DNA of 64,000 nucleotides from Bacteroidia bacterium (GTDB lineage Bacteria; Bacteroidota; Bacteroidia; B-17B0; Aurantibacillaceae): NCBI GenBank assembly GCA_022841465.1, contig JALHRL010000002.1, positions 215,793 to 279,792 of the forward strand, read 5' to 3'. Shown piece by piece: positions 9,474 to 19,390 of this stretch (position 1 is its first letter; each line of letters starts with the position of its first letter). The notes under the pieces were generated by a model. It saw only the letters and a program-made list of their open reading frames with translations, ran no database searches and was not told where the DNA came from. The position numbers and the translations under genes were made by a program.

Positions 9474-11492
9474 TTAAACTCGTATGCCAATTACACATAT
9501 ATCATCGGTTTGACCCAAATTTCCTTTCCAGTTTACAAAGTTTTGGGAAAGAATTTTTTTAAGCTCACTCATTTCTTTGTCTGAATTTTCAACTAATATA
9601 GAATCAAGCTGTTTGTACCTAAATTTCTTGCCTAAAGGCCCGCCAAACTGATCGGCCATGCCGTCGGTATATAAATAAATCACATCGTTTTTTTGCAATT
9701 GAATTTTTGTGGCTGTAAACGACTTTAAATTTCCATGGTATTTTCCTATTGGCATTTTATTTGCATTTAGTTCTGTTAATTCTTTATTCCTCACCAGTAG
9801 CGCGCTGTTATTGGCTCCTGCAAACTCTAAACTATTCGTTTTTTTATCCCAAACGCACAATGCAATATCCATTCCATCGTTTTGGTCCATTTCGTTTTTA
9901 TCTAAGGCAAGAATTACTTTTTTCCTCAATTCGTTTAATATTTCTGCAGCCGTTTCGTTTTCCTGTTCTATAACAATTTGATTTAATAAGGTATTTCCTA
10001 AAACACTCATAAACGCACCGGGAACACCGTGTCCGGTACAATCTGCTGCAGCCCAAATACATTTATTGCCTGCTGTTACATGTGCCCAATAAAAATCACC
10101 GCTTACAATATCTTTAGGTTGATAAAAAACAAAATAATCTTTTGAAATACTTTCCCAAACAGTTATGCCAGTGCTTACTGCGTTTTGAATTCTGCTGGCG
10201 TAATTAATACTATCAATAATTTCCTTTTGCTTTTCTTCTAATAATTCTTTCTGGTGATTAATTTCTACGCTAATTTCCTCTACAATTTGCTTTTGTTGTT
10301 CAATAATATCCTTTTGCTTTTTTGTGAGCTTGTATCTGTTATAAATTAATATTCCACCAGTTAAAAAAACCAACAAGCCCGCTACTAAAAATATTTTTTG
10401 TTGTTTTTCCTGGGCAATAATTGCGGTTTGTTTCGATATTTCTAATTCTTTTATTTGTTGCGTAGTTGCATTCAATAAACTATCTGCGTATCCTTTTTCC
10501 ACTCTGCTAATATCAGATTTAATGCTTTCTTCGCCTACCGTTAATAAAACTTCAATTAGCTTTTGTTGAATGTGTGAGGCAGACTTAAAATCTTCCAATT
10601 TTAAATAACAATCGGTTAGATTCTGATAGAACACTCTCTTCTCGCTAAAAGTTGACGATGAATCTAAAAACACCATCCCTTTTTTAAAATACGATAGAGC
10701 ACCTTTATAATCTTTCATGGAGTAAGAATTTACGGCAACTGCATTATACGCCTCTGCTTTTTCTGCATTAGAACCTAATTTCAGTTTTAAAAACAAAGCC
10801 TTATTAAGGTACACTTTTGCCGAATCATGCTGATCTATATTAGAAAAAAGTTGTGCTAAATTATTATAACCGTATGCCATGCTTAAGCTATCATGAGCAT
10901 TAATCCAAAAAGAAAGTGCGCTTTTAAAATAAAATTTAGCCAACTCGTAATTGCCGTCTTGTGCCGCGCAAATTCCCAAATTATTATTAAGGTTTGTTAT
11001 GGTTTCAACATCGTCAATTTTATGCTTCTTAACAACTGCTAATGCTTTTTTAAAATATACCGCCGCTTGTTTTGAACCATAAACATCGTAATACAAGCCA
11101 CCTAAGTTTGTGTAGGCCGATGACAATGATAAATACTGATTTGTTTTTTCGAGGTTGGTTATGGCAATTAAAAAATTTTCTAATGCAATGTTATTTTTAC
11201 CAATGTTATGGTAATAATCGCCCAGAACTCTGTATCCTACTCCTTTATAATAATTGTTGTTTAACTTATTACCAATTCGCATCATTTCTTCAGCAAGTGG
11301 TTTTACTTTCGACCATTGCTGTTTCTCGTAATAGAAATAATATAGATCTCTGTTTGCATTAAACAAAGAAGAATCTTCTTTTGCGATTTTTATTTGATTA
11401 AGTAAACTATCTTCTTTACCACTAATAGATTTTACTTGATATTGTAAAAACAATAAAACGCAAACAGATAATATATGTTTAAGCTTAACCAA
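9474..11492 (-). CDS. TPR-transmembrane-SpoIIE (PP2C-type) phosphatase
   Basis: TPR repeats, TM, DYFVFYQPKDIVSGDFYW, DCTGHGVPGAFMSVLG, YLYTDGMADQFGG. Confidence 0.9.
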   Translation of the reverse strand: MVKLKHILSVCVLLFLQYQVKSISGKEDSLLNQIKIAKEDSSLFNANRDLYYFYYEKQQWSKVKPLAEEMMRIGNKLNNNYYKGVGYRVLGDYYHNIGKNNIALENFLIAITNLEKTNQYLSLSSAYTNLGGLYYDVYGSKQAAVYFKKALAVVKKHKIDDVETITNLNNNLGICAAQDGNYELAKFYFKSALSFWINAHDSLSMAYGYNNLAQLFSNIDQHDSAKVYLNKALFLKLKLGSNAEKAEAYNAVAVNSYSMKDYKGALSYFKKGMVFLDSSSTFSEKRVFYQNLTDCYLKLEDFKSASHIQQKLIEVLLTVGEESIKSDISRVEKGYADSLLNATTQQIKELEISKQTAIIAQEKQQKIFLVAGLLVFLTGGILIYNRYKLTKKQKDIIEQQKQIVEEISVEINHQKELLEEKQKEIIDSINYASRIQNAVSTGITVWESISKDYFVFYQPKDIVSGDFYWAHVTAGNKCIWAAADCTGHGVPGAFMSVLGNTLLNQIVIEQENETAAEILNELRKKVILALDKNEMDQNDGMDIALCVWDKKTNSLEFAGANNSALLVRNKELTELNANKMPIGKYHGNLKSFTATKIQLQKNDVIYLYTDGMADQFGGPLGKKFRYKQLDSILVENSDKEMSELKKILSQNFVNWKGNLGQTDDICVIGIRV

Positions 11493-12867
11493 AAATTATA
11501 CTTAACACTTCTTCAATTTTAGATGCACTAATAACCTGAATATTGAACGCTTTTTTGCCAATGCCTTTTAAGTTGTGCGAGCTGATTACAATTTTTTCGA
11601 AGCCTAGTTTTTCTGCTTCACTTATTCTTTGTTCAATTTTATTTACCGGCCTAATTTCTCCGGTTAAACCTACCTCTCCGCTAAAGCAAATGTTTTGTGG
11701 AATAGGTAAATCTTCGTTACTACTTAACACTGCGCATACTAAAGCCAAATCTATTCCGGGGTCTTCTACTCGAATTCCACCAGCTATATTTATAAAAACA
11801 TCTTTAACACCTAATTTAAATCCACATCGTTTTTCTAATACTGCTAAAAGCATCGATAGTCTTCTTAAATCAAAACCGGTACTGCTGCGTTGCGGTGTTC
11901 CATATGCTGCGGTGCTTACCAAAGCTTGTGTTTCAATAAGCATTGGTCTGTTTCCTTCTAATGTTGATGCAATGGCTACACCACTGGTTGGATTATCTCT
12001 GTTAGTTATTAAAATTTCAGAAGGGTTGGTAACCTCTCTTAAGCCTTCGCCTTGCATTTCATAAATACCCATTTCGTTAGTGCTGCCAAAACGATTTTTG
12101 GTTGCGCGCAATAATCGGTAAATATGGTTTCTATCTCCTTCAAATTGTAGCACCGTATCAACCATGTGTTCTAACACTTTTGGTCCTGCTAAACTCCCTT
12201 CCTTTGTAATATGGCCAATCATAAATACGGGTGTGTTTGTTTCTTTAGCAAAACGTAAAAATTCAGCGGCACATTCGCGAACCTGACTAACACTGCCCGG
12301 ACTACTATCAATAATATTGGTATAAATAGTTTGTATAGAATCTATAATTACCAAATTAGGCTGAATTACTTCTATTTGCTGAAAAATATTTTGCGTACTC
12401 GTTTCCTGAAGTATAAAGCAAGAGGTGGTTGTAATACCTAATCTTTCGGCGCGCATCTTAATTTGCTGTTCGCTTTCCTCTCCGCTAACGTATAAAACTT
12501 TTAAGTTTTTCATACGCAATGCTAATTGAAGCATAAGTGTTGATTTACCTATACCCGGTTCACCTCCAAATAAAACAATGCTTCCGGGAACAATTCCACC
12601 TCCTAACACCCTGCTTAATTCTTTTCCCGGAACGGCAATTCTAGGGTATTCAGCAGTGCCAATTTCTTGCAATAAAATGGGTTGATTAGAACGATGTCCT
12701 TCATTTTTGTTAGAAGAAAAAACCTGTAAGCGTGAGTTTTTATTTTCTTTATGAATTACTTCTTCTACGTAAGTATTCCACTCTCCACAACTAGAACATT
12801 TACCTACCCATTTAGCAGCTTGCGCGCCGCAATTCTGACAAAAATATGTTGTTTTAACTTTGCTCAA
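11485..12867 (-). CDS. radA: DNA repair protein RadA
   Basis: CxxC zinc finger (YFCQNCGAQAAKWVGKCSSCGEW), GGEPGIGKSTL, KNRFG motif. Confidence 0.97.
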   Translation of the reverse strand: MSKVKTTYFCQNCGAQAAKWVGKCSSCGEWNTYVEEVIHKENKNSRLQVFSSNKNEGHRSNQPILLQEIGTAEYPRIAVPGKELSRVLGGGIVPGSIVLFGGEPGIGKSTLMLQLALRMKNLKVLYVSGEESEQQIKMRAERLGITTTSCFILQETSTQNIFQQIEVIQPNLVIIDSIQTIYTNIIDSSPGSVSQVRECAAEFLRFAKETNTPVFMIGHITKEGSLAGPKVLEHMVDTVLQFEGDRNHIYRLLRATKNRFGSTNEMGIYEMQGEGLREVTNPSEILITNRDNPTSGVAIASTLEGNRPMLIETQALVSTAAYGTPQRSSTGFDLRRLSMLLAVLEKRCGFKLGVKDVFINIAGGIRVEDPGIDLALVCAVLSSNEDLPIPQNICFSGEVGLTGEIRPVNKIEQRISEAEKLGFEKIVISSHNLKGIGKKAFNIQVISASKIEEVLSIIFG

Positions 12868-12871
12868 ACTA

Positions 12872-15664
12872 TTAAATGTTTAACATTACAAACGCACTCC
12901 AATAAAAAGGGTCTTTATATTTTACTTTTAAACTTTTTTGCGCTTCTGTAAAGGCTTGAAATTTATTTCCGGTTTTTGCATAGGTGCCATAAAACAATTT
13001 CATTAATTCCATGGTAGCATCATCGCTAACACTCCACAAACTCATAATAATTGATTTTGCACCAGCAATTAAAAAAGCGCGTTGTAATCCGTAAACTCCT
13101 TCGCCTTGTTTTACACTTCCTAATCCGGTTTCACAGGCGCTTAAAACAACTAAATCCGTTTTATCTAAATTAAGCGTCATGGCTTCGTACGCAGTTAAAA
13201 CGCCATTATCAGCCCCTACCGGTTTATAGTTTTCATCAAAAACATTATCGCAATTAGCAAACAACAATCCACTTCTTAATAAAGGATTTTCTTTTGCCGC
13301 AGAAATATCTACCCCCAAAACTTTATTGGTTTCCATTTGAGAAACATCTGCCAAAAAATAACCGTGCGTTGCAATGTGTAAAATGTTTGGAGATTTTACT
13401 GCTTTTATTTTTGTTTCTGTTGCCTCTTTACCATACAAACTTGTTACACTTAAATTAAGCGATTTTAAAGTTGATGAAATATATTTTACTTCGCTTTCGG
13501 TACCCGGTAATTGTGGAATTAATTCATTTGTTCCGTAAAAAGGATTGCCTACTAAAAAGGCAGATTTAGGTTTTGTACTTTTGCTTTCGTTTCTTTTAAC
13601 GGAAGCAACATCTTTTAAATTCCCCACAAATTGTAAGCTATACTTATCTAAAATATATTTTCCGCCGGCATCTTTTATTGCGTTTATACTTAATTGATGA
13701 AACGCTCCATCAAGTGAGAGGTACACTTTGTTTTTTCCGGCAATGGCAGAATCTACCGACTGCCAAACGATGGCGTAAATATCAGGTGGAGTTTGCTGAT
13801 CAATAATTTTTGCTCTGAAATTTACTATGGCTGTGTCAACTATTTCACTTGAACCAATAATTTTTATGGCTATGTTTTTATTATTAATTACTAGCGCCAC
13901 ATAGTTTGAGTTTCCGGTAAAGGAGTTTTTAAATTCATTCACCTGAACTATTTCTACGGCAACATCATTAGGCCCTAAAAGTTTTTGAATGGTGTCGTAC
14001 GAAGTTGCTGTGTTTTTATTATCGCTAAACAACGAGCTTTTTTTAGAGAGTTGTCTTTCATATTCGTCTGCTTTTTTCTGTAAACTATCTACATTAATTT
14101 TTTCTTGTTCTAGTTCCTCTTTACTTAATTGGTATGCGCTGTTTAAATTTTCTTTTGTGTAAAGCCATTTCTTATAAATATTTTTTAGCTCTGCATCATC
14201 GCTTTGCATAATGGTGTTTCTAAGTTTAGACGAGCCATTTAGTAAAAAACCTTTTGTTGCAATAATGGTATTCATCATTTGATGTATTAAATCAGGATGA
14301 CTATTATAATTAGAGTATGCAAAACTATAGAATCGCTGAATTCTGTTTCTTGTTTTATCCCAATAAACATTTTTTTCGTTTTCGTTTAATGTATTAAAAT
14401 AGGTTGCAATATAATTTCGTGTATCGTCAAGTACTTTTGTATAGGCTTCTTTGGCGTCTGAAATACTTCCTTTGTTCCAGTATATTAAAGCCATGTCTTC
14501 AAGCGCTTGAATATAAGAAGGGTGATTTTCTCCGTAAATTCCTTTTTTATAATTAAGCACTTTGCCAATTAAAACCAAGGCTTTATCGTTATTACCAACT
14601 AATCTGTAATAATTTGCTTGCTCTTGCATTACTTTAATGGTAGCAGGATTACTTTCTCCTAATTTTCTTTTATTAATATCGTAGGCACTTTCCAATAATT
14701 TTTCTACCTCCCTATAATTTCCCATTTCCATATATACCTGCGCTAAGCCGCTTTTTAAATGTGCCAAATCGGAACTTGTTCCAACTAATGTTTCTTTTTT
14801 CTTAATGGCTCTTTTATAAATAAAATCTGCATCTAAATATTTCTTTTGAATTTTATAAATGTTGGCTAAATTAATTTCCAGTTTTATGTAATTAGATGAG
14901 CTTGTTTTCAATACTTTTTCGGCATGTGTCATACATTCACTCATTAACCCTTCTGCCTCCTTCATTTTATTCATATCGGCATATACCATTGCCAAATTGT
15001 TTTTTGTAAGTGCCAAGCCTAATTCGTTGTTTTTATCTTTTAAAATTGTAATTGCTTTTTTTAATAATTCTTCTGCTTCTAAATATTTTCCTTGATCTTT
15101 TAATAAAATACCTTTGTTGTTGTATGAAACGGCTAACATGTTTTTGTTTGACAAATAGCTTCTAATGGTTATTGCTGAATCTACAATAGGTTGTGCTTTA
15201 CTGTACAACCCTCGGTTTTGATAAAGCAGAGATAAATTACTTAAGGTTTGTGCATAATTAGCGGTATCGGCTGCGGTGCGCTTTTCATAAAGGCGTTTAG
15301 CTGCCAAAAAACTTTCTTCGGCCAAATAATGTTTATTTGCCGCCATTAACGCTTCGCCTTGTTTTAAATGGTTGTATGCCTGGTTTTCATCTAAGCTGCT
15401 TCCTTGTTTTCCAACCTGTGAATTGTTTAACATCATGGCGGTTAAAGCATTTCCTTTTTCATCTGCTTCAAATAAACCGCTGTTGTCTAAAAAAGAAATG
15501 GCATAATTTAAATTACTCTCGTCATACTCTTGCTTCATTTTATCCAACTTTTTAGAGAGTCCGAAATTAATTTCTTTATCGCCCCTCAAAATTCCGCCGT
15601 TAGATTGCGAGAAAAGCAAATTACAAAAACTAAATAAAACTATAAAAACAATTAAGCGCAGCAT
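12872..15664 (-). CDS. Exported TPR-CHAT domain protein
   Basis: Signal peptide, TPR repeats, CHAT dyad motifs HIATHGYF and LSACETGLG. Confidence 0.9.
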   Translation of the reverse strand: MLRLIVFIVLFSFCNLLFSQSNGGILRGDKEINFGLSKKLDKMKQEYDESNLNYAISFLDNSGLFEADEKGNALTAMMLNNSQVGKQGSSLDENQAYNHLKQGEALMAANKHYLAEESFLAAKRLYEKRTAADTANYAQTLSNLSLLYQNRGLYSKAQPIVDSAITIRSYLSNKNMLAVSYNNKGILLKDQGKYLEAEELLKKAITILKDKNNELGLALTKNNLAMVYADMNKMKEAEGLMSECMTHAEKVLKTSSSNYIKLEINLANIYKIQKKYLDADFIYKRAIKKKETLVGTSSDLAHLKSGLAQVYMEMGNYREVEKLLESAYDINKRKLGESNPATIKVMQEQANYYRLVGNNDKALVLIGKVLNYKKGIYGENHPSYIQALEDMALIYWNKGSISDAKEAYTKVLDDTRNYIATYFNTLNENEKNVYWDKTRNRIQRFYSFAYSNYNSHPDLIHQMMNTIIATKGFLLNGSSKLRNTIMQSDDAELKNIYKKWLYTKENLNSAYQLSKEELEQEKINVDSLQKKADEYERQLSKKSSLFSDNKNTATSYDTIQKLLGPNDVAVEIVQVNEFKNSFTGNSNYVALVINNKNIAIKIIGSSEIVDTAIVNFRAKIIDQQTPPDIYAIVWQSVDSAIAGKNKVYLSLDGAFHQLSINAIKDAGGKYILDKYSLQFVGNLKDVASVKRNESKSTKPKSAFLVGNPFYGTNELIPQLPGTESEVKYISSTLKSLNLSVTSLYGKEATETKIKAVKSPNILHIATHGYFLADVSQMETNKVLGVDISAAKENPLLRSGLLFANCDNVFDENYKPVGADNGVLTAYEAMTLNLDKTDLVVLSACETGLGSVKQGEGVYGLQRAFLIAGAKSIIMSLWSVSDDATMELMKLFYGTYAKTGNKFQAFTEAQKSLKVKYKDPFYWSAFVMLNI

Positions 15665-15665
15665 G

Positions 15666-16787
15666 TTATTTTAAATTAATTAATTCGTTTGTTTTCAAAA
15701 GTAAATTCATAAATAATATTTTAGGATTGGCGTTTCTTTCAATACTATAAATAGTGCCGTTAAATTCATCTACTAACTTTTCGTAATTTTTTTGATTAAC
15801 AAAGGGGGCAAACTTCTCTAAAAATTGTTTTTCGCTGCCCGAAAGTTTTACCAAAGATTTTTCGCCATAATTAAACATGATGGAATCTCGAAAAACGGCC
15901 AAGGAGTAATTAATAAATTGTTTTTGTTTTTCGCGCGTGCTTAGTGCGTTTTCTTCTATCCACATGATGGCTTTTTCGCAATCGAACTTTAATGCTAAAC
16001 GCATAAAGTTTTGAAAGCGAATTAAAAATGACACTTCTTCTTCCTCTTTATGCAAATTACTTAAGGCTTCTCTAAAATTACCATTACTTAAGTATGCTGC
16101 CTGGCGAGCCGTTTCAATGGGCACTTCATAATCAGAAACCAATTTGCTTTCGATTTCTTTTTCATCTACTTTTAAAAAAGGAATTTGTTGTACACGAGAA
16201 ATAATGGTAGCTAATAATCTATCGGGTTGAGAACAGACCAATAAGAACAATGTTTCTTCAGGTGGTTCTTCCAAAATTTTTAAAAGGCTATTGGCTGCTT
16301 CTACATTCATTCTTTCGGGTTGCCAAATAATCATTATTCTATATCCGCCTTCGTAACTGGTGTAACTTAGTTTTTTTAAAATATCGCCAGCTTCTTCAAC
16401 GGGTATAATGGCTTGTTTGTTTTCTGCTCCTAATTCTTCAATCCAATCATTTAGCGTTAAATAATTGTTCTTTAAAAAAGCTTCTCTAAAATCAGCAATT
16501 AAATCGTTACTGGTTTTTACATGTTTACTTTTTATTATAGGAAAAACAAAATGTAAATCGGGGTGAATTAATTTTTTGGTTTTATTACACGAAGCGCAAT
16601 TTCCACAAGCCCCTTCTGTGGTTTTATTTTTACATAGCAAGTGCGATGCAATTGCCAATGCTCCCAATAAATTTCCGCAACCATCTTCACCAGAAAGCAT
16701 TAGTGCATGCGAAACACGATTGGTGTTTACCATTTTAAGCAAACGAAATTTTGCTTCTTCCTGCCCTACAATCTCTTTATAAAACAT
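15666..16787 (-). CDS. holB: DNA polymerase III delta prime subunit
   Basis: IVGQEEAKFRLL, SHALMLSGEDGCGNLLGALAIA, NSLLKILEEPPEETLFLLV. Confidence 0.88.
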   Translation of the reverse strand: MFYKEIVGQEEAKFRLLKMVNTNRVSHALMLSGEDGCGNLLGALAIASHLLCKNKTTEGACGNCASCNKTKKLIHPDLHFVFPIIKSKHVKTSNDLIADFREAFLKNNYLTLNDWIEELGAENKQAIIPVEEAGDILKKLSYTSYEGGYRIMIIWQPERMNVEAANSLLKILEEPPEETLFLLVCSQPDRLLATIISRVQQIPFLKVDEKEIESKLVSDYEVPIETARQAAYLSNGNFREALSNLHKEEEEVSFLIRFQNFMRLALKFDCEKAIMWIEENALSTREKQKQFINYSLAVFRDSIMFNYGEKSLVKLSGSEKQFLEKFAPFVNQKNYEKLVDEFNGTIYSIERNANPKILFMNLLLKTNELINLK

Positions 16788-16805
16788 TTTTTAATTCAGT
16801 TCAAA

Positions 16806-17786
16806 TCAATATTTCGGAATTAACCCTCTAATACCCATATCAACAGGTGTTTCTCCTATTTCAGGTTGAAAGTATCCATCAAAAGTAATTTCTTTCCATT
16901 CAAAACTTTTATTTGTTGAAAGCGAAACGGTAATAATAATATCTTGTGTTTCACTTCCTGTAATTACAAGTGGCGCGCCAACACCGGGGCTAGCAGCAGT
17001 TTCAAAAGCTCCGGTAACCAAACAACTTCCGGCCGGTATGGGCGAACTTGGGTTAGGATTTACAACCGTAGTTTGAGGCGCTTGCCCATCTGATTTATAT
17101 TCTACATTAAATACTTTGGTGTAAAATCCCCAGTATCCTTGCAAATGATTTCCCGGGCCGCCGCCTGCAGTGGGTGTCATGGTTGCACCTTTCATTTTAT
17201 ATTGTGTAACATAGGTATTGTATCCTACAAATGAAGCAATGGTGCCATCAATAATTCCGGCTGACGTAGTTTTTACTTTAATATCATAATTTTGATAGGC
17301 CAATGAAACTCTCAGCCATTTATAGGTTCCGGCCATGGCCGCGGTAATTGGAGTAGAGAAAAATATTTCTCCGTCTTTTACATACGTACTGTTACAAAAC
17401 ACAATAGCAGTAGTGCCTCCACAAGTTGTTTCTGTAGCGTGATATAATTTTACGCCGCTTCCTACTTGTGTCATGTCGTTTTGTGCTAGCTCTATATAGT
17501 GCGCCGTCATGCCATTAAATACCGGCGAATATGCGGCATTGGTAGAGGGTACTGTAGCAGGTAAACCAAAATTATTTAACCTTACTTGTGTGCTATCAAA
17601 TTTAAATTTAAATATTAAACGCGGTGCTGAGCCTGTAACATTCCAAACCGTATCAGGAAATGTGCAAGTTGGGCAATTATTTGTTGGGCCTGTAGTTGTT
17701 GGTGGAGGTGTTGGAGGTGCATCTTCCTTTTTTTTGCAAGAAAACGCAATCAAAGTAACCAAAACAAAGGCTAAAATATTTTTCAT
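16806..17786 (-). CDS. Hypothetical lipoprotein
   Basis: Lipobox AFSCKKKE then Pro-rich linker. Confidence 0.65.
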   Translation of the reverse strand: MKNILAFVLVTLIAFSCKKKEDAPPTPPPTTTGPTNNCPTCTFPDTVWNVTGSAPRLIFKFKFDSTQVRLNNFGLPATVPSTNAAYSPVFNGMTAHYIELAQNDMTQVGSGVKLYHATETTCGGTTAIVFCNSTYVKDGEIFFSTPITAAMAGTYKWLRVSLAYQNYDIKVKTTSAGIIDGTIASFVGYNTYVTQYKMKGATMTPTAGGGPGNHLQGYWGFYTKVFNVEYKSDGQAPQTTVVNPNPSSPIPAGSCLVTGAFETAASPGVGAPLVITGSETQDIIITVSLSTNKSFEWKEITFDGYFQPEIGETPVDMGIRGLIPKY

Positions 17787-17828
17787 GGATAATAATTTTA
17801 TATCCCATAAATTTACTAAAAATATTTA

Positions 17829-18281
17829 ATGAAAGCGGTTATTCAAAGGGTAAATAAATCGGTACTAAAAATGAATAATAATACCTTCTCCGAAATAGGA
17901 AAAGGCCTGCTGGTGCTTGTTGGTATTGAAGAAAACGATTGCAAAGAAGATGCTGACTGGCTTGCATCTAAGGTTGCGCAAATGAGAATTTTTAGCGACG
18001 AAGAAGGGAAAATGAATTTAGATGTTAATCAAATTAACGGCGAAATTTTAGTGGTTAGTCAGTTTACACTATACGCATCCACCAAAAAAGGCAACAGACC
18101 TTCTTTTATTAAATCTGCAAAACCCGAAATAGCAATGCCTTTATATGAATATTTTGTCGCTTCAATTGGCAAATTTGTAAATAAGCCTATACAAACCGGA
18201 AGTTTTGGTGCCGATATGCAAATTGAATTGATTAATGATGGGCCGGTTACCATAATTATTGACTCTAAAAACAAAGAGTAA
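17829..18281 (+). CDS. dtd: D-aminoacyl-tRNA deacylase
   Basis: MKAVIQRV, LVVSQFTLYAS, GSFGADMQIELINDGPVTIIID. Confidence 0.97.
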   Translation: MKAVIQRVNKSVLKMNNNTFSEIGKGLLVLVGIEENDCKEDADWLASKVAQMRIFSDEEGKMNLDVNQINGEILVVSQFTLYASTKKGNRPSFIKSAKPEIAMPLYEYFVASIGKFVNKPIQTGSFGADMQIELINDGPVTIIIDSKNKE

Positions 18282-18347
18282 GTATTTTAAAGAATCAACA
18301 CTATTGGATGCTTTAAAATTGATTATATTTAAACTCAAATTACAATT

Positions 18348-18881
18348 GTGAAACCAAGAATTTTATTACAAGATAATCAGTTTGAAATTACAATTTTAAG
18401 ACTTTGCCATCAACTAATTGAAGTGCATGGCGATTTTAAAAATTCTGTAATAATTGGTCTGCAACCTCGCGGAGTTTTACTAGCCAAAAGAATTCAAAAA
18501 GTACTTCAACAATTATTGAAATCGAAAAACATTAGTTGCGGTGAATTGGATATTACTTTTTTTAGGGATGATTTTAGAAAAAAAGAATTGATACCAAACA
18601 AAACCAGCATTGATTTTATTATTGAAGATAAAAATGTGATTTTGGTTGATGATGTTTTATTTACCGGACGAACCATTAGAGCCGGATTAGATGCCATGCT
18701 TGCCTTTGGGAGACCAAACGATGTGGAATTGCTAGTGTTGGTTGACAGGAGGTTTTCGAGACACGTGCCTATACAAGCAAAATATATAGGAATTACCATT
18801 GATTCTATTGAAGAACAAAATGTAAAAGTAGAATGGAAAGAAAGTGATGGAAAAGATAAAATAACTCTTATAAATAAATGA
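18348..18881 (+). CDS. pyrR: PyrR-like phosphoribosyltransferase (GTG start)
   Basis: VIIGLQPRGVLLAKRI, DITFFRDDFR, VILVDDVLFTGRTIRAGLDA. Confidence 0.88.
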   Translation: MKPRILLQDNQFEITILRLCHQLIEVHGDFKNSVIIGLQPRGVLLAKRIQKVLQQLLKSKNISCGELDITFFRDDFRKKELIPNKTSIDFIIEDKNVILVDDVLFTGRTIRAGLDAMLAFGRPNDVELLVLVDRRFSRHVPIQAKYIGITIDSIEEQNVKVEWKESDGKDKITLINK

Positions 18882-19387
18882 GACCAAAACCAGAGGATAG
18901 CTTTGAATACTTTGAGTACTACATTGGTTTGGTAAAAGAAGATAGTATTTTATTGGCCTTAAAAGAAAACTACAAAAATGTTTTGGCTGTTCTTGCTTCA
19001 ATACCTGAAGAAAAAGCCAATTTCATTTACGCTGAAAACAAATGGACTATTAAGCAAGTTATAAATCATATTATTGATACAGAACGAATTTTTTGTTACC
19101 GTGCTTTGCGTTTTTCAAGAGGCGATAATCAAATGCTTCTTCCATACGACGAAAACTTATACGCTAAAAACGCAGTGCTAAATAATAGTACTCTTGCATT
19201 ATTGACCGAAGAGTTTGATGTGGTTAGAAAATCTACCCTTTTATTTTATAAGCAATTAACTGAAAAAGAATTGAGCTTAGGCGGACAATTACAAGCCGGA
19301 AAAACAACAGTATTGGCTTTGGGCTTTACCATATGCGGGCACGCAGAACATCATTTAAAAATTTTAAAAGAGCGTTATTTCATTTAA
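18878..19387 (+). CDS. DinB family protein
   Basis: KWTIKQVINHIIDTERIFCYRALRFSRGD ... GHAEHHLKIL. Confidence 0.85.
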   Translation: MRPKPEDSFEYFEYYIGLVKEDSILLALKENYKNVLAVLASIPEEKANFIYAENKWTIKQVINHIIDTERIFCYRALRFSRGDNQMLLPYDENLYAKNAVLNNSTLALLTEEFDVVRKSTLLFYKQLTEKELSLGGQLQAGKTTVLALGFTICGHAEHHLKILKERYFI

Positions 19388-19390
19388 GCC

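Noticed and set aside
11543-12064. 173-aa ORF on + strand opposite radA
   Set aside because: Antisense shadow of a highly conserved gene; no recognisable domain or own promoter
12872-15664. CHAT gene as part of a defence island
   Set aside because: Signal peptide and housekeeping neighbours (radA, holB), no nuclease or sensor partner adjacent
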